NCBI GenBank assembly: GCA_020848835.1
Contig: JADLHJ010000022.1
Coordinates: forward strand, 1-64,000
Source of the DNA: Candidatus Hydrogenedentota bacterium
GTDB taxonomy: Bacteria; Hydrogenedentota; Hydrogenedentia; Hydrogenedentales; SLHB01
Reading direction: 5' to 3'
Length of the DNA stretch: 64,000 nucleotides
Shown piece after piece: positions 51,515 to 59,114 of this stretch. The first letter of the stretch is position 1, and each line of letters opens with the position of its first letter. Made by a program: the position numbers and the translations under genes. Below the pieces are notes generated by a model. It made no database searches. It was not told the origin of the DNA and was given only the letters and a program-made list of their open reading frames with translations.

Positions 51515-51621
51515 TGCCCAGCGCGTTGCACTGAGGAGGAGATTAGCCATGGGGTCAGGGGAGTACACGCGAAGCGGAGCTTCTGGCACGGATGCGTTCC
51601 CAAGCAGGGAGCTTGGGAACG
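51515..51621 (-). repeat. Composite hairpin block, copy 2, upstream of acyl-CoA dehydrogenase
   Basis: On the minus strand, CGTTCCCAAGC/GCTTGGGAACG (51621-51595) is followed by GAAGC/GCTTC (51583-51571), then GTGCAACGCGCTGGGCA (51531-51515) about 75 bases before the GTG of the acyl-CoA dehydrogenase. It matches copy 1 closely in both hairpins but has a shorter spacer. It is co-oriented with the gene it precedes. Confidence 0.75.
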
Positions 51622-51712
51622 AGTTTGTTTGGCGAAACGACCCGTGTTTAGCTGACAAAATCAGGGGGATTCTACGCAAGTGAACGCGAAGAGTTTTTTG
51701 TACGGCCGATTA

Positions 51713-52450
51713 TCATTGAGCGACGACGGGGTATGCGCCCAATTCAGTATTGAGTTCCGCGTAGAGTTCAGACTGCCATGACGGGCCGGATTGCGTTTTG
51801 GCAACAGGGTGCACCCGAAAGTCGGTGGGAGCAATCAGGACCTTGACGTTGTCGATTCCGGTGTCCTCGACGAGGACAAATAGCTCTTCAATTGCCTCGT
51901 CGCCCATGGCCAGACATCCCACTGATGCAGAGCTGCCGTGGATGAAAATATCGCCGCCAAGGTTTTCACGTCCGTCTTTGGACGCCATAGCACGGTCGAA
52001 TTCGTTGGGATAGCTCACTTTCAGTGAGAGGTGGAAGGCACTGTTCGGGTTTATGCCTTCCAACCGGTAAGTACCTTCGGGAACCTGCAGATCGCCTTCG
52101 CGGAGTTTCGGGCCCGGTCCCCCACTCGCGCCGACAATGGCGTAGTCCCGAATGTGGACCCAGCGGCCGGACTGGTCCGCGTAGACGTGGAGAACCTTTA
52201 CGTCTTTGAAAGCCAGGAAGGCTAGCTGCCGCGGTGGGAACGCTACGGCCGCCTTTGCGAAATGAGGGGCCAGCCGCGAACGTGCCGATGGGCCATATTG
52301 CCCCAGTACATCCGCGACGGTACGTTTTCCCATAACCTTATAGTAAATCGGAACCCAGAGGGGCGCGCCAAATCGGTAGAAAACCAGGATTGCAGTGAGG
52401 AGCAGTAAAATCGCGGCTGTTCGCAGCGTACGCTTACGGGCCTCCCGCAT
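51713..52450 (-). CDS. L,D-transpeptidase (YkuD/ErfK-YafK type), membrane-anchored
   Basis: The 245-residue protein has an N-terminal membrane segment (TAAILLLLTAILVFYRFGAP) with positive residues before it, so the catalytic part lies outside. The YkuD signature is GDIFIHGSSASVGCLAMGD, with His and the catalytic Cys in S.GC; the preceding EGTYRLEGINPNSAFH is typical of the YafK/ErfK branch. It forms 3-3 crosslinks or attaches proteins to peptidoglycan. GAGGAG six bases before ATG 52450 supports the start. It diverges from lutC. A second L,D-transpeptidase is fused to PilZ at 22508. Confidence 0.87.
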   Translation of the reverse strand: MREARKRTLRTAAILLLLTAILVFYRFGAPLWVPIYYKVMGKRTVADVLGQYGPSARSRLAPHFAKAAVAFPPRQLAFLAFKDVKVLHVYADQSGRWVHIRDYAIVGASGGPGPKLREGDLQVPEGTYRLEGINPNSAFHLSLKVSYPNEFDRAMASKDGRENLGGDIFIHGSSASVGCLAMGDEAIEELFVLVEDTGIDNVKVLIAPTDFRVHPVAKTQSGPSWQSELYAELNTELGAYPVVAQ

Positions 52451-52521
52451 ATCGGCTCCTCTAAGTTGCCCCCCGGTAGAAAAGTATAGAGAATCATGTC
52501 TGTAGCTTGAAGGGGCAAGTG

Positions 52522-53091
52522 ATGGAATTCAGTCCGGCAGTCGTCGAGCAGTTCACGAAGGCATTTGAAAAAGTATCAGGGGTCGCCCATGTCGCGCGCA
52601 GCATTGCGGAGGTTCCCGAGATTGTGCGTCGGGTCGCCGAAGAGCGCAATGCCAAGTGCGTTGCAATAGCCAACCTGCCCTATGAACTTTCCAAATCTAT
52701 CGCCGCTTCGTTTGATTCAAACATGGATATATTGACGGAGCCCTACGAAGCCAGCGCGCTTCCAGGCACGATTGATCGGGCCAATGTTGGCGTGACAGGG
52801 ATTGCGTTTGGCATCGCGCAGACAGGGACGCTGGTGGAGATTGCGACGAACGACGCGGTGCGACTTGTGTCGGCCCTCCCGCGAACGCACATTGGCGTGG
52901 TGCACGCGGCGGATCTAGTTGCGCGTTATGACGACGCGGCGCCACGTGTGCGCGCCTTGTTTACTGACAACCCCGCGAACTGTGTGGTGAGCTTCTTATC
53001 CGGGCCTAGCCGCACCGGCGATATCGAGCTAAAACTTCAACTTGGCGTGCACGGGCCGGAGTCCGCGCACGCGATAGTCGTGTTACAATAA
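52522..53091 (+). CDS. lutC: LutC-type LUD-domain protein
   Basis: The 189-residue LUD/LutC protein has the GVTGIAFGIAQTGTLVEIAT region and PRTHIGVVHAADLV, followed by the characteristic LSGPSRTGDIELKLQLGVHG C-terminal signature. LutC works with LutA and LutB in L-lactate oxidation to pyruvate. ATG 52522 is preceded by AAGGGG at about eight bases. The LutB/LutA fusion gene starts three bases after its stop, so the two make one translational unit. Confidence 0.88.
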   Translation: MEFSPAVVEQFTKAFEKVSGVAHVARSIAEVPEIVRRVAEERNAKCVAIANLPYELSKSIAASFDSNMDILTEPYEASALPGTIDRANVGVTGIAFGIAQTGTLVEIATNDAVRLVSALPRTHIGVVHAADLVARYDDAAPRVRALFTDNPANCVVSFLSGPSRTGDIELKLQLGVHGPESAHAIVVLQ

Positions 53092-53094
53092 ACC

Positions 53095-55209
53095 ATGAAA
53101 ACAGAACGATACGAACATTTGTATACTAAAATTCGGGAGTCGATCGAGCACCCGAAGAACAGCACGGCGCTGATGAATTGTATGCAGCGCGGGCGGGACA
53201 AGCGCAGCGATGCGTTGGCGGTATTGCCCGGCGGGGCGGCGTTTCGAGAAGACGTCAAGAAGACGAAGGACCGCTGTATCGAGCAGCAGCCGGAATTATT
53301 AGCGCGCTTTGTGGCGAATGCGAAGAAACGCGGCGCACAGGTATTTATTGCAAAAGACGGCGCCGAGGCGATCGAATACGTCTTGCGGCTGGCGGAGAAG
53401 CGCGGGGCGACCATCGTCGCCAAATCCAAATCGCTGACAACGGAAGAAATCGAGATTAATCATCCGTTGCTGGAAGCTGGATTCAAGGTTATCGAAACCG
53501 ATCTTGGCGAGTTGATCATTCAGTTGGTTGGCGAGAAGCCGTATCACCTCGTGTTCCCTTCCGTTCACAAGATGGCGGAAGACGTTGCGGAGATATTCAC
53601 CAAAGCTACGGGCAAAACAGTACCCAATGACATTCCCGCGATCATGAAGGTCGTGCAAGCGTATCTGCGCCCGATTTTTCTTGAAGCCGAGATTGGTATG
53701 ACAGGCGCGAATATTGGCGTCGCGGAAAACGGCGCGATTGTGATTGAGACGAATGAGGGCAACGCGCGGCTGGTGTCGAGTATCGGTGATTGTCACGTCT
53801 GTGTGATGGGGATGGAGAAGATCGTCGATACGGTTGAAGACGCGATGTTAATGGTGTTGGCTCATCCGGTGAGCGCGTCGGGGCAGTTACCGACGACGTA
53901 TGTGACGTGGATGGCGGGACGTTCTCCACTGGGCGAGGGCCCCTCGCGGCATCCGCGGGAATCGCACATCATCATTCTCGATAATGGCCGCACGGAGATG
54001 CGCGACGACGATTCGATGCGCGAGGCATTGAGCTGTATTCGCTGCGGCGCTTGCATGAATGTTTGTCCGACGTATGGCGTGGTGGGCGGGCATACGTTTG
54101 GATACATCTATCCGGGACCGATTGGGATTCCGTGGACGGCGGAAGTGCATGGCCTGGAGAAGGCCGGCGATTTTGCGTCGCTGTGCATTTCGTGCGGGCT
54201 GTGCAAAGAAATATGTCCTGCGCAGATCGATATGCCGATGATGATCGCGGAGGTGAAACATCGCGACGCGAAGCGTAACGGGCATCCGATAGTTGAAAAC
54301 GTGATGATGGGCGCGGATTGCGCGGCGCGTGCGGCGAGTGCCTTTGCGCCCCTGGCAAATGCAGTCATGAAAAACAAAGCTGCGCGCAAGGTTATCGAGC
54401 GTGTTGCGGGAATCAGCGCGGAGCGCAAACTGCCGGAGTTCAAGCGCGACACCTTCGTAAAGCGGTTCGCGCGTCATAAACCCAACGTATCCGAACCAAA
54501 GCACAAGGTCGCTTTCTTTGTCGATCTATATGCAAACTACAACGCGCCAGAGATGGCAATGGCCGTAGTGCATACATTGGAGGCGGCCGGCTGCGAAGTT
54601 TTGGTGCCACAACAAATGTCGAGCGGGTATCCGTATATTGCATATGGGAATTTGGACCGAGCGCGAGAAGCCGCTGCGTACAACGTCGCGCGATTCGCAC
54701 CTTACGCTGAAGATGGCTATGACATCGTCGCCACGGAACCGACGGCGGCTTATGCGCTGAAAGTGTCATATCCGAAGTTATTGAAGAAAAGCGCGAAGTC
54801 CATCGCAGTATCTGCGCGTACCTATGAGTTATTTGAATACCTGCTGCACATCGAGGCCGATCAAAAATCAAATGAAAAACCATTGGCTGGCAGACGATTC
54901 GGATTTCACGTTTCGTGTCACCAGCGGCCTTTGGGTTCTGGCGAGGGTGCCATGGAATGGTTGCGTAAACGCGGCGCTACAGTCGCGCTTATTGAAACCG
55001 GGACGTGTTGCGGCATGGGTGGTACCTTTGGCATGAAGACTGGCGCGCTGGGATATGAACTTTCGATGGCTGTGGGCAAGCCGCTATTTGAAAAGTTCAG
55101 GGAGTCTGGCGTGGACACCATTATTTCGGAGAGCAGCGTTTGCGCAATTCAGCTTGCGGAAGGTGTGGGCGTGCCTGTGCTGCACCCGCTGGCAGTACTT
55201 AGAATTTAG
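53095..55209 (+). CDS. LutB-LutA type fusion: LUD ferredoxin-like iron-sulfur protein with CCG domain
   Basis: The product has 704 residues. The LutB-like part (about 1-430) has a LUD domain (GATIVAKSKSLTTEEIEIN, MTGANIGVAENGAIV) and two 4Fe-4S motifs, CIRCGACMNVCP and CISCGLCKEICP. The C-terminal part is a cysteine-rich CCG-domain pair as in LutA/GlpC. Its second repeat is intact (VSCHQRP and TGTCCGMGG near residues 608 and 638). Its first has FVDLYANYN and QMSSG, so the expected Cys are replaced by Leu and Ser-Ser. With LutC it should oxidise L-lactate or a similar 2-hydroxy acid and pass electrons to a quinone or another carrier; fusion of the two subunits fixes their ratio. Confidence 0.88.
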   Translation: MKTERYEHLYTKIRESIEHPKNSTALMNCMQRGRDKRSDALAVLPGGAAFREDVKKTKDRCIEQQPELLARFVANAKKRGAQVFIAKDGAEAIEYVLRLAEKRGATIVAKSKSLTTEEIEINHPLLEAGFKVIETDLGELIIQLVGEKPYHLVFPSVHKMAEDVAEIFTKATGKTVPNDIPAIMKVVQAYLRPIFLEAEIGMTGANIGVAENGAIVIETNEGNARLVSSIGDCHVCVMGMEKIVDTVEDAMLMVLAHPVSASGQLPTTYVTWMAGRSPLGEGPSRHPRESHIIILDNGRTEMRDDDSMREALSCIRCGACMNVCPTYGVVGGHTFGYIYPGPIGIPWTAEVHGLEKAGDFASLCISCGLCKEICPAQIDMPMMIAEVKHRDAKRNGHPIVENVMMGADCAARAASAFAPLANAVMKNKAARKVIERVAGISAERKLPEFKRDTFVKRFARHKPNVSEPKHKVAFFVDLYANYNAPEMAMAVVHTLEAAGCEVLVPQQMSSGYPYIAYGNLDRAREAAAYNVARFAPYAEDGYDIVATEPTAAYALKVSYPKLLKKSAKSIAVSARTYELFEYLLHIEADQKSNEKPLAGRRFGFHVSCHQRPLGSGEGAMEWLRKRGATVALIETGTCCGMGGTFGMKTGALGYELSMAVGKPLFEKFRESGVDTIISESSVCAIQLAEGVGVPVLHPLAVLRI

Positions 55210-55332
55210 CTTGCACGTTTGGTGCGTGGACATTGTGGAGCGGGTGGACCATATGGACATGACGATTTAAACAATGGATCGAGCACGAGAATACAATTGA
55301 TCCCAAATTAAGTCGTAGGCGATGAGGTTTGG

Positions 55333-55372
55333 GAAAAAAGAAAAAAGGCGGCCTGGTTTTGCCATGCCGCCT
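55333..55372 (-). terminator. Rho-independent terminator for the 55409 small gene
   Basis: On the minus strand, AGGCGGC (55372-55366) pairs with GCCGCCT (55352-55346) and is followed by a long T-rich run, TTTTTCTTTTTT. It lies 37 bases after the stop of the 34-residue membrane peptide. Confidence 0.8.
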
Positions 55373-55408
55373 CAACTCACAAAAACGTTACGAAATTGGC
55401 GGAGCCAA

Positions 55409-55513
55409 TTACTCCCAGCCGTTTCCGTCAATACCGTTCGGAAAGCTGAAGCCACCGCCCACAAGGGTCCAGAGAATGATGAACGGCCACAAGAGAAGCC
55501 ACAACAGGAACAT
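55409..55513 (-). CDS. 34-residue membrane peptide (new small gene)
   Basis: ATG at 55513-55511 opens a 34-codon frame ending TAA at 55411-55409. The product starts MFLLWLLLWPFIILWTLVGG and ends FPNGIDGNGWE: one Leu/Trp-rich membrane helix followed by a short polar, Gly-Asn-rich tail. A consensus AAAGGAGG lies eight bases before the ATG, a TTGACT-17-TAGACT promoter 58 bases upstream and a terminator 37 bases downstream, so all parts of a small transcription unit are in place. No family recognised; functions of such peptides include membrane-protein regulation or toxicity, but nothing here decides. Confidence 0.7.
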   Translation of the reverse strand: MFLLWLLLWPFIILWTLVGGGFSFPNGIDGNGWE

Positions 55514-55570
55514 AACCAAAGTCCTCCTTTCGCGTTTACGTTTCGCCCCTTTCGCTGAGAGGCTGTCGCA

Positions 55571-55599
55571 AGTCTAGCACAAGGGGTACGCCAAGTCAA
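55571..55599 (-). promoter_or_regulatory. Sigma-70-type promoter for the 34-residue peptide gene
   Basis: On the minus strand, TTGACT (55599-55594), a 17-base spacer and TAGACT (55576-55571) match consensus at five of six and four of six positions. The expected transcript start is near 55564, leaving about 50 bases of leader to the ATG. Confidence 0.6.
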
Positions 55600-55648
55600 G
55601 ATTTAGACATTTGACCCGCCCCTACCCAATCTATTGTGCATTGAGAGG

Positions 55649-56227
55649 TTAGCTTACCTCTACCCCGACTTTAGCGAGGGCACGGCGCAGGTCGTCCGGC
55701 GTGAAAGGCTTCGTCAAGGATGCCGCCGCCCCGTGTTCGATAGCGCGATTGGCCAAATCTTTGTCCTCCGATGAGGCCACGCCTACGATACGGGTCGCTG
55801 CAAGTTCAGGGATATCCTTAACCCGGCGCAACACTTCCAGGGGATCAATACCAGCCAGGCGCAGATCCATGAAAATCACATCCGGCTGGAACGAGGAGAC
55901 CAGCCGCCCCGCATCGAATGCGTCGTAGGCTGATTCGACGTGGAAGGCGGTGCGAGCACGCTCGAGCAATCGGCGGACAACTTGTGCCACGGTACGCTCT
56001 GGGTCGATCAAGAGAATACGGACGCCGGCGGCGTTCAAATCGCCGTGGACGGGGATGCTGTTTTCACGCAGGAATTGGACGAGATCTTCGCGGCGTATAC
56101 GGCGATGACCTCCAGGGGTTTTGAATACCGTTATTCGGCCGGCTTCAGCCCATTTGCGGATGGTGTCTGCCGTGACGTGGCAGTACTTCGCGACTTCGGA
56201 GGTACTAAAGGATTGCTTAATTTCCAT
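55649..56227 (-). CDS. Excisionase/MerR-type HTH domain fused to a response-regulator receiver domain
   Basis: The 192-residue protein starts with a winged-HTH of the MerR/BldC/excisionase group (FSTSEVAKYCHVTADTIRKW, KTPGGHRRIRREDL). A receiver domain follows from about residue 68: ILLIDPERTV carries a single early acidic residue (Asp-Pro-Glu) where a DD pair is usual, the phosphoacceptor Asp lies in DVIFMDLRLAG, Ser-Ser appears in VASSEDK in place of the Thr/Ser switch, and the Lys is in LTKPFT. The order HTH-REC is the reverse of most response regulators. It may be phosphorylated by an orphan kinase, for example that at 45822, but no pairing evidence exists. Confidence 0.82.
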   Translation of the reverse strand: MEIKQSFSTSEVAKYCHVTADTIRKWAEAGRITVFKTPGGHRRIRREDLVQFLRENSIPVHGDLNAAGVRILLIDPERTVAQVVRRLLERARTAFHVESAYDAFDAGRLVSSFQPDVIFMDLRLAGIDPLEVLRRVKDIPELAATRIVGVASSEDKDLANRAIEHGAAASLTKPFTPDDLRRALAKVGVEVS

Positions 56228-56374
56228 ATGCCGATATCACCTATGCGATAACGGGATTTCTGGAATTTCAGGAAGGACCGAGCAGTTGTGGTCTTGGGCC
56301 GCAGCAGCTAGAAAATCCTTCCGCGATTTTCCGGATCCGTTCGCCTTACTAGCTAATCTTGAACAATCGTAAAG

Positions 56375-56450
56375 TGGAGCTGGATCGGGGAATCGAACCC
56401 CGGACCTCATCATTACGAGTGATGCGCTCTACCGACTGAGCTAATCCAGC
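56375..56450 (-). tRNA. tRNA-Thr (anticodon CGT), CCA encoded
   Basis: On the minus strand, acceptor arm GCTGGAT (from 56450) pairs with ATCCAGC. The D arm contains TAGCTCAGTCGGTAGAGC, the anticodon loop is CTCGTAA in a CATCA/TGATG stem, and the T arm has GGTTCGATTCC. The discriminator T is followed by encoded CCA (56377-56375). The anticodon CGT reads ACG (Thr). All arms fold normally. Confidence 0.93.
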
Positions 56451-56458
56451 TGAAAAAA

Positions 56459-56534
<76 letters not shown>

Positions 56535-56548
56535 ACAGACAAGGTAAG

Positions 56549-56577
56549 AGGATACGAAACAGACCTAGTTAAGTCAA
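56549..56577 (-). promoter_or_regulatory. Sigma-70-type promoter for the tRNA-Phe/tRNA-Thr unit
   Basis: On the minus strand, TTGACT (56577-56572), 17 bases and TATCCT (56554-56549). The expected start lies near 56542, a few bases before the tRNA-Phe acceptor arm. Confidence 0.6.
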
Positions 56578-56602
56578 GAGACACCCCCCTGAAAAAAACA
56601 AG

Positions 56603-56662
56603 AAGGCCAGAATCTCCGGTAGTGTCGCGATTACGCAAGGACGCTACGGAGATCCTGGCCTT
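56603..56662 (-). terminator. Long hairpin terminator after the EF-hand protein
   Basis: Arms AAGGCCAG-ATCTCCG-TAGTGTC (56603-56627) and GACGCTA-CGGAGAT-CTGGCCTT (56640-56662) pair over about 22 bases with single-base bulges and one G-T pair. Read on the minus strand, TTCTTGTTTTTTT follows the stem. The stem is unusually long for an ordinary terminator. Confidence 0.75.
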
Positions 56663-56688
56663 TCGGCCGGGGCCGAAACCTTAACGCA

Positions 56689-58938
56689 CTAGGTGCGCAA
56701 ATCGACGTCGGAGATCCGTCCGTCCCCGTTCAGGTCAAGATGATTGAACAGATCGGCGGAGAATTTGGGGCGCGCGGCGCGTAATTCGCGTAGCGATACA
56801 CTACGATCGCGGTCTGTGTCTGCATCCAATGCGACGGACACCTCCGCAGCAGTCGCACCCTTTTCACGATGCCTGGGATTCGTATCTGTTCTAGATACAA
56901 CTCCGTCGCGGTTAATATCCGCGGCGTCGAACTTCGCGCGCGTGAGACCGGGGAAGGCCTGCGCTTCGGAAAAAGAGACCGCGTGATCTGAATTGCTATC
57001 GACGGAGGCGACGAACGTTTTTACGGATTGAGGCCCGCCAATTTCTTCTGCAGGATCCATTTCGGTTCTCGTGAGCGTGCCATTACGGTCCGCATCCAAA
57101 GCAGCGAAGCGCCGCGGCGTTAAGTCAGGAGCGGCGATCGTCGCTTCAGCAAACGTAACGCGCGAGTCCGCGTTTTCATCGGCAGCTTTGAATACCTGGC
57201 CACGAGCGGGCGGCAGTGCGCTCGAAGGGCGAAATTCGGATGCGGTCAGTACACCATTGTTGTCGCGATCCAAATATCCGAATGCAAAGCGTGACAACTC
57301 TGGCACGTAAGCTTCGATTTCGCTGCGGGATAGATTTGCGTCGCTGTCGCTGTCGCCTTGTTTAATCAGCACCAAAGCATTCGCCTGCGACGCATCACGC
57401 ACTCTATCCAGTGGATCAGGCAACGCACGCGGCGTATTGCGTGTATTCGGTGCGGGCGTGATGTATGCAGACGTTAACGACATTTGCGCTCCGGGCTGGC
57501 GGAGTGGAGGCAAGGGGTCCGATTGCGTGCGTGCGGTGCCGCGCGGTACGGACTGCACCCGCATACGCGTTCGAGGCGTTACAACGCGAGACTGACGTCG
57601 GACATTATTATTTACGCGGGACTGCACACCGATCGTTCCTGCGCCAGATTGCGCGCCGGTGGCGCCGGTATTCGGCACAGCAGCGCCCGTTTGCGCGTTT
57701 GGATTAATGGGCGCGTTGGGTGCGCTGTTTACACCGGCTTGCGCGCCTGTACCAGTACCCGTGATTGTGTTCGTGTTGGGCTGGACACTTTGCGTTCCGG
57801 TTGTGACGCCCGCCTGATTTTGGATCGTTTCCGTTTGGATGCTGCGATTGCCTATTTGTGCATTTTGCTGCGTCGGCGATTGTGTAGCGCTTTGCGTACC
57901 GGATGCCGAGGAATTAGTCGTAGCCGGATTCGTGAGGTTTGAGTTCGACGCTATACCGGTGTTTTGATTCGTCGTTGCATTTGTGCCAGATTGCGGCGCC
58001 GATTGTCCCACACTCCAATTGCGCAACTCTTCATTCGTTAAACGACCGTTTCCGTCCACATCGACGTTTCCAAAAAATGTGGAGTTGTAATTCGGGACTT
58101 TTGACTGTATTTCATCAAAGCTCAACACACCATCCTGATTGGCATCGAAGTTCACGAGATAATTTCGTGCGGCTTGCGTGGCTTGGCTGCTCAACGCAGG
58201 ATTTCCGCCCTGACGATCGGGAACACTCTCAGGAGGATTTGTTCCCGGCGCGTTGGGATCGTCCGTTTGCTGCGGGGTCACTATCGTATTCGAGCGGGGT
58301 GGTTGCTGTACGGTCCGAGATTGCAGGTTCGGGCGGGTTGCTGTGTTCGATGGAACATTTACGCGCGCGGTGCTCTGCGCACTACCAGGTGCTGTTCCCA
58401 CAGCGGAACCTGCCGATGTGTTCCGGGGTTGGTTTGCATTTGCATTAACCCCAGACGCTCGTGCCCCTGCAGATGTCGAACCTGCGCTTGGCGGTGAAGC
58501 AATCGGCGCTGTTCGCCCTGCAACAGGAGTTTCGTTCGGCGGCGTTGGTGCTGGGGGCAATGGCGCAGGCGGTACTGGAGACGGGGGCGTCGGAGGCGTT
58601 GGTGCAGGCGGCGTTGGATTCGGCGGCACCGGCGAGGGTGGCGTAGGTGGTGTAGGCGCCGGTGGTGTTGGATTTGGAGGTACTGGAGCCGGCGGCGTCG
58701 GGTTTGGAGGTACTGGAGCCGGGGGCGTCGGGTTTGGAGGTACTGGAGCCGGGGGCGTCGGGTTCGGCGGAACTGGAGCCGGGGGCGTCGGGTTCGGCGG
58801 AACTGGTGCCGGCTGTTGTAAACGACCGGACCCGCCGGATACTTGCGCGTCCGCTTTTTGAATTGCCGGGCCCGAAGAAAGAATGGCGCAAACGGCAACA
58901 AGCAGTGTGGCGTTTTCCCATGACCTTGATATAAACAT
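56689..58938 (-). CDS. Secreted EF-hand protein with proline-rich tandem repeats
   Basis: The 749-residue product has a signal peptide ending near IQKADAQ. Residues about 40-135 contain five or more copies of a 10-residue unit [10 protein letters not shown], followed by a long Asn/Thr/Gln-rich disordered region. Calcium-loop motifs are [113 protein letters not shown] and [12 protein letters not shown], so about ten EF-hand-like loops in two groups. It likely binds calcium outside the cell, with the Pro region as a spacer or adhesion stalk. It is divergent from the pectate-lyase-like gene. Confidence 0.82.
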   Translation of the reverse strand: MFISRSWENATLLVAVCAILSSGPAIQKADAQVSGGSGRLQQPAPVPPNPTPPAPVPPNPTPPAPVPPNPTPPAPVPPNPTPPAPVPPNPTPPAPTPPTPPSPVPPNPTPPAPTPPTPPSPVPPAPLPPAPTPPNETPVAGRTAPIASPPSAGSTSAGARASGVNANANQPRNTSAGSAVGTAPGSAQSTARVNVPSNTATRPNLQSRTVQQPPRSNTIVTPQQTDDPNAPGTNPPESVPDRQGGNPALSSQATQAARNYLVNFDANQDGVLSFDEIQSKVPNYNSTFFGNVDVDGNGRLTNEELRNWSVGQSAPQSGTNATTNQNTGIASNSNLTNPATTNSSASGTQSATQSPTQQNAQIGNRSIQTETIQNQAGVTTGTQSVQPNTNTITGTGTGAQAGVNSAPNAPINPNAQTGAAVPNTGATGAQSGAGTIGVQSRVNNNVRRQSRVVTPRTRMRVQSVPRGTARTQSDPLPPLRQPGAQMSLTSAYITPAPNTRNTPRALPDPLDRVRDASQANALVLIKQGDSDSDANLSRSEIEAYVPELSRFAFGYLDRDNNGVLTASEFRPSSALPPARGQVFKAADENADSRVTFAEATIAAPDLTPRRFAALDADRNGTLTRTEMDPAEEIGGPQSVKTFVASVDSNSDHAVSFSEAQAFPGLTRAKFDAADINRDGVVSRTDTNPRHREKGATAAEVSVALDADTDRDRSVSLRELRAARPKFSADLFNHLDLNGDGRISDVDLRT
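58650..58807. repeat. Tandem 30-bp repeat encoding [10 protein letters not shown] units
   Basis: Five adjacent 30-base units (58660-58807 approximately) encode the repeated [10 protein letters not shown] peptide of the EF-hand protein on the minus strand. Several are identical at the DNA level, so copy number probably changes by slippage or recombination. Confidence 0.8.
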
Positions 58939-59114
58939 GACGAGTTTACCTCTCTTCTCGCTTACCTTGAACTTGTATCGGGTTCGTATCAACTGTAACG
59001 TTGACGCGCGTAAAGAGATTTAGTACAGGTGCCTATTCGCGTGGTCAGACATCCCAATTACTTCCTGCGGGATATTTCCGACCGGGCGCCTAATAATGCT
59101 AAAAGGAACCAATT

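Noticed and set aside
51442-51603. 54-residue N-terminal extension of the acyl-CoA dehydrogenase
   Set aside because: It is translated hairpin-repeat DNA shared with 41885-42049, and a strong SD sits before GTG 51441.
58650-58807. CRISPR-like tandem 30-base repeats
   Set aside because: The units are directly adjacent without spacers and are in frame as a coding proline repeat.
58253-58861. Gly-rich repetitive protein on the plus strand ([14 protein letters not shown] units)
   Set aside because: It mirrors the proline repeat of the EF-hand gene on the other strand. The signal peptide, SD and EF hands support the minus-strand reading only.
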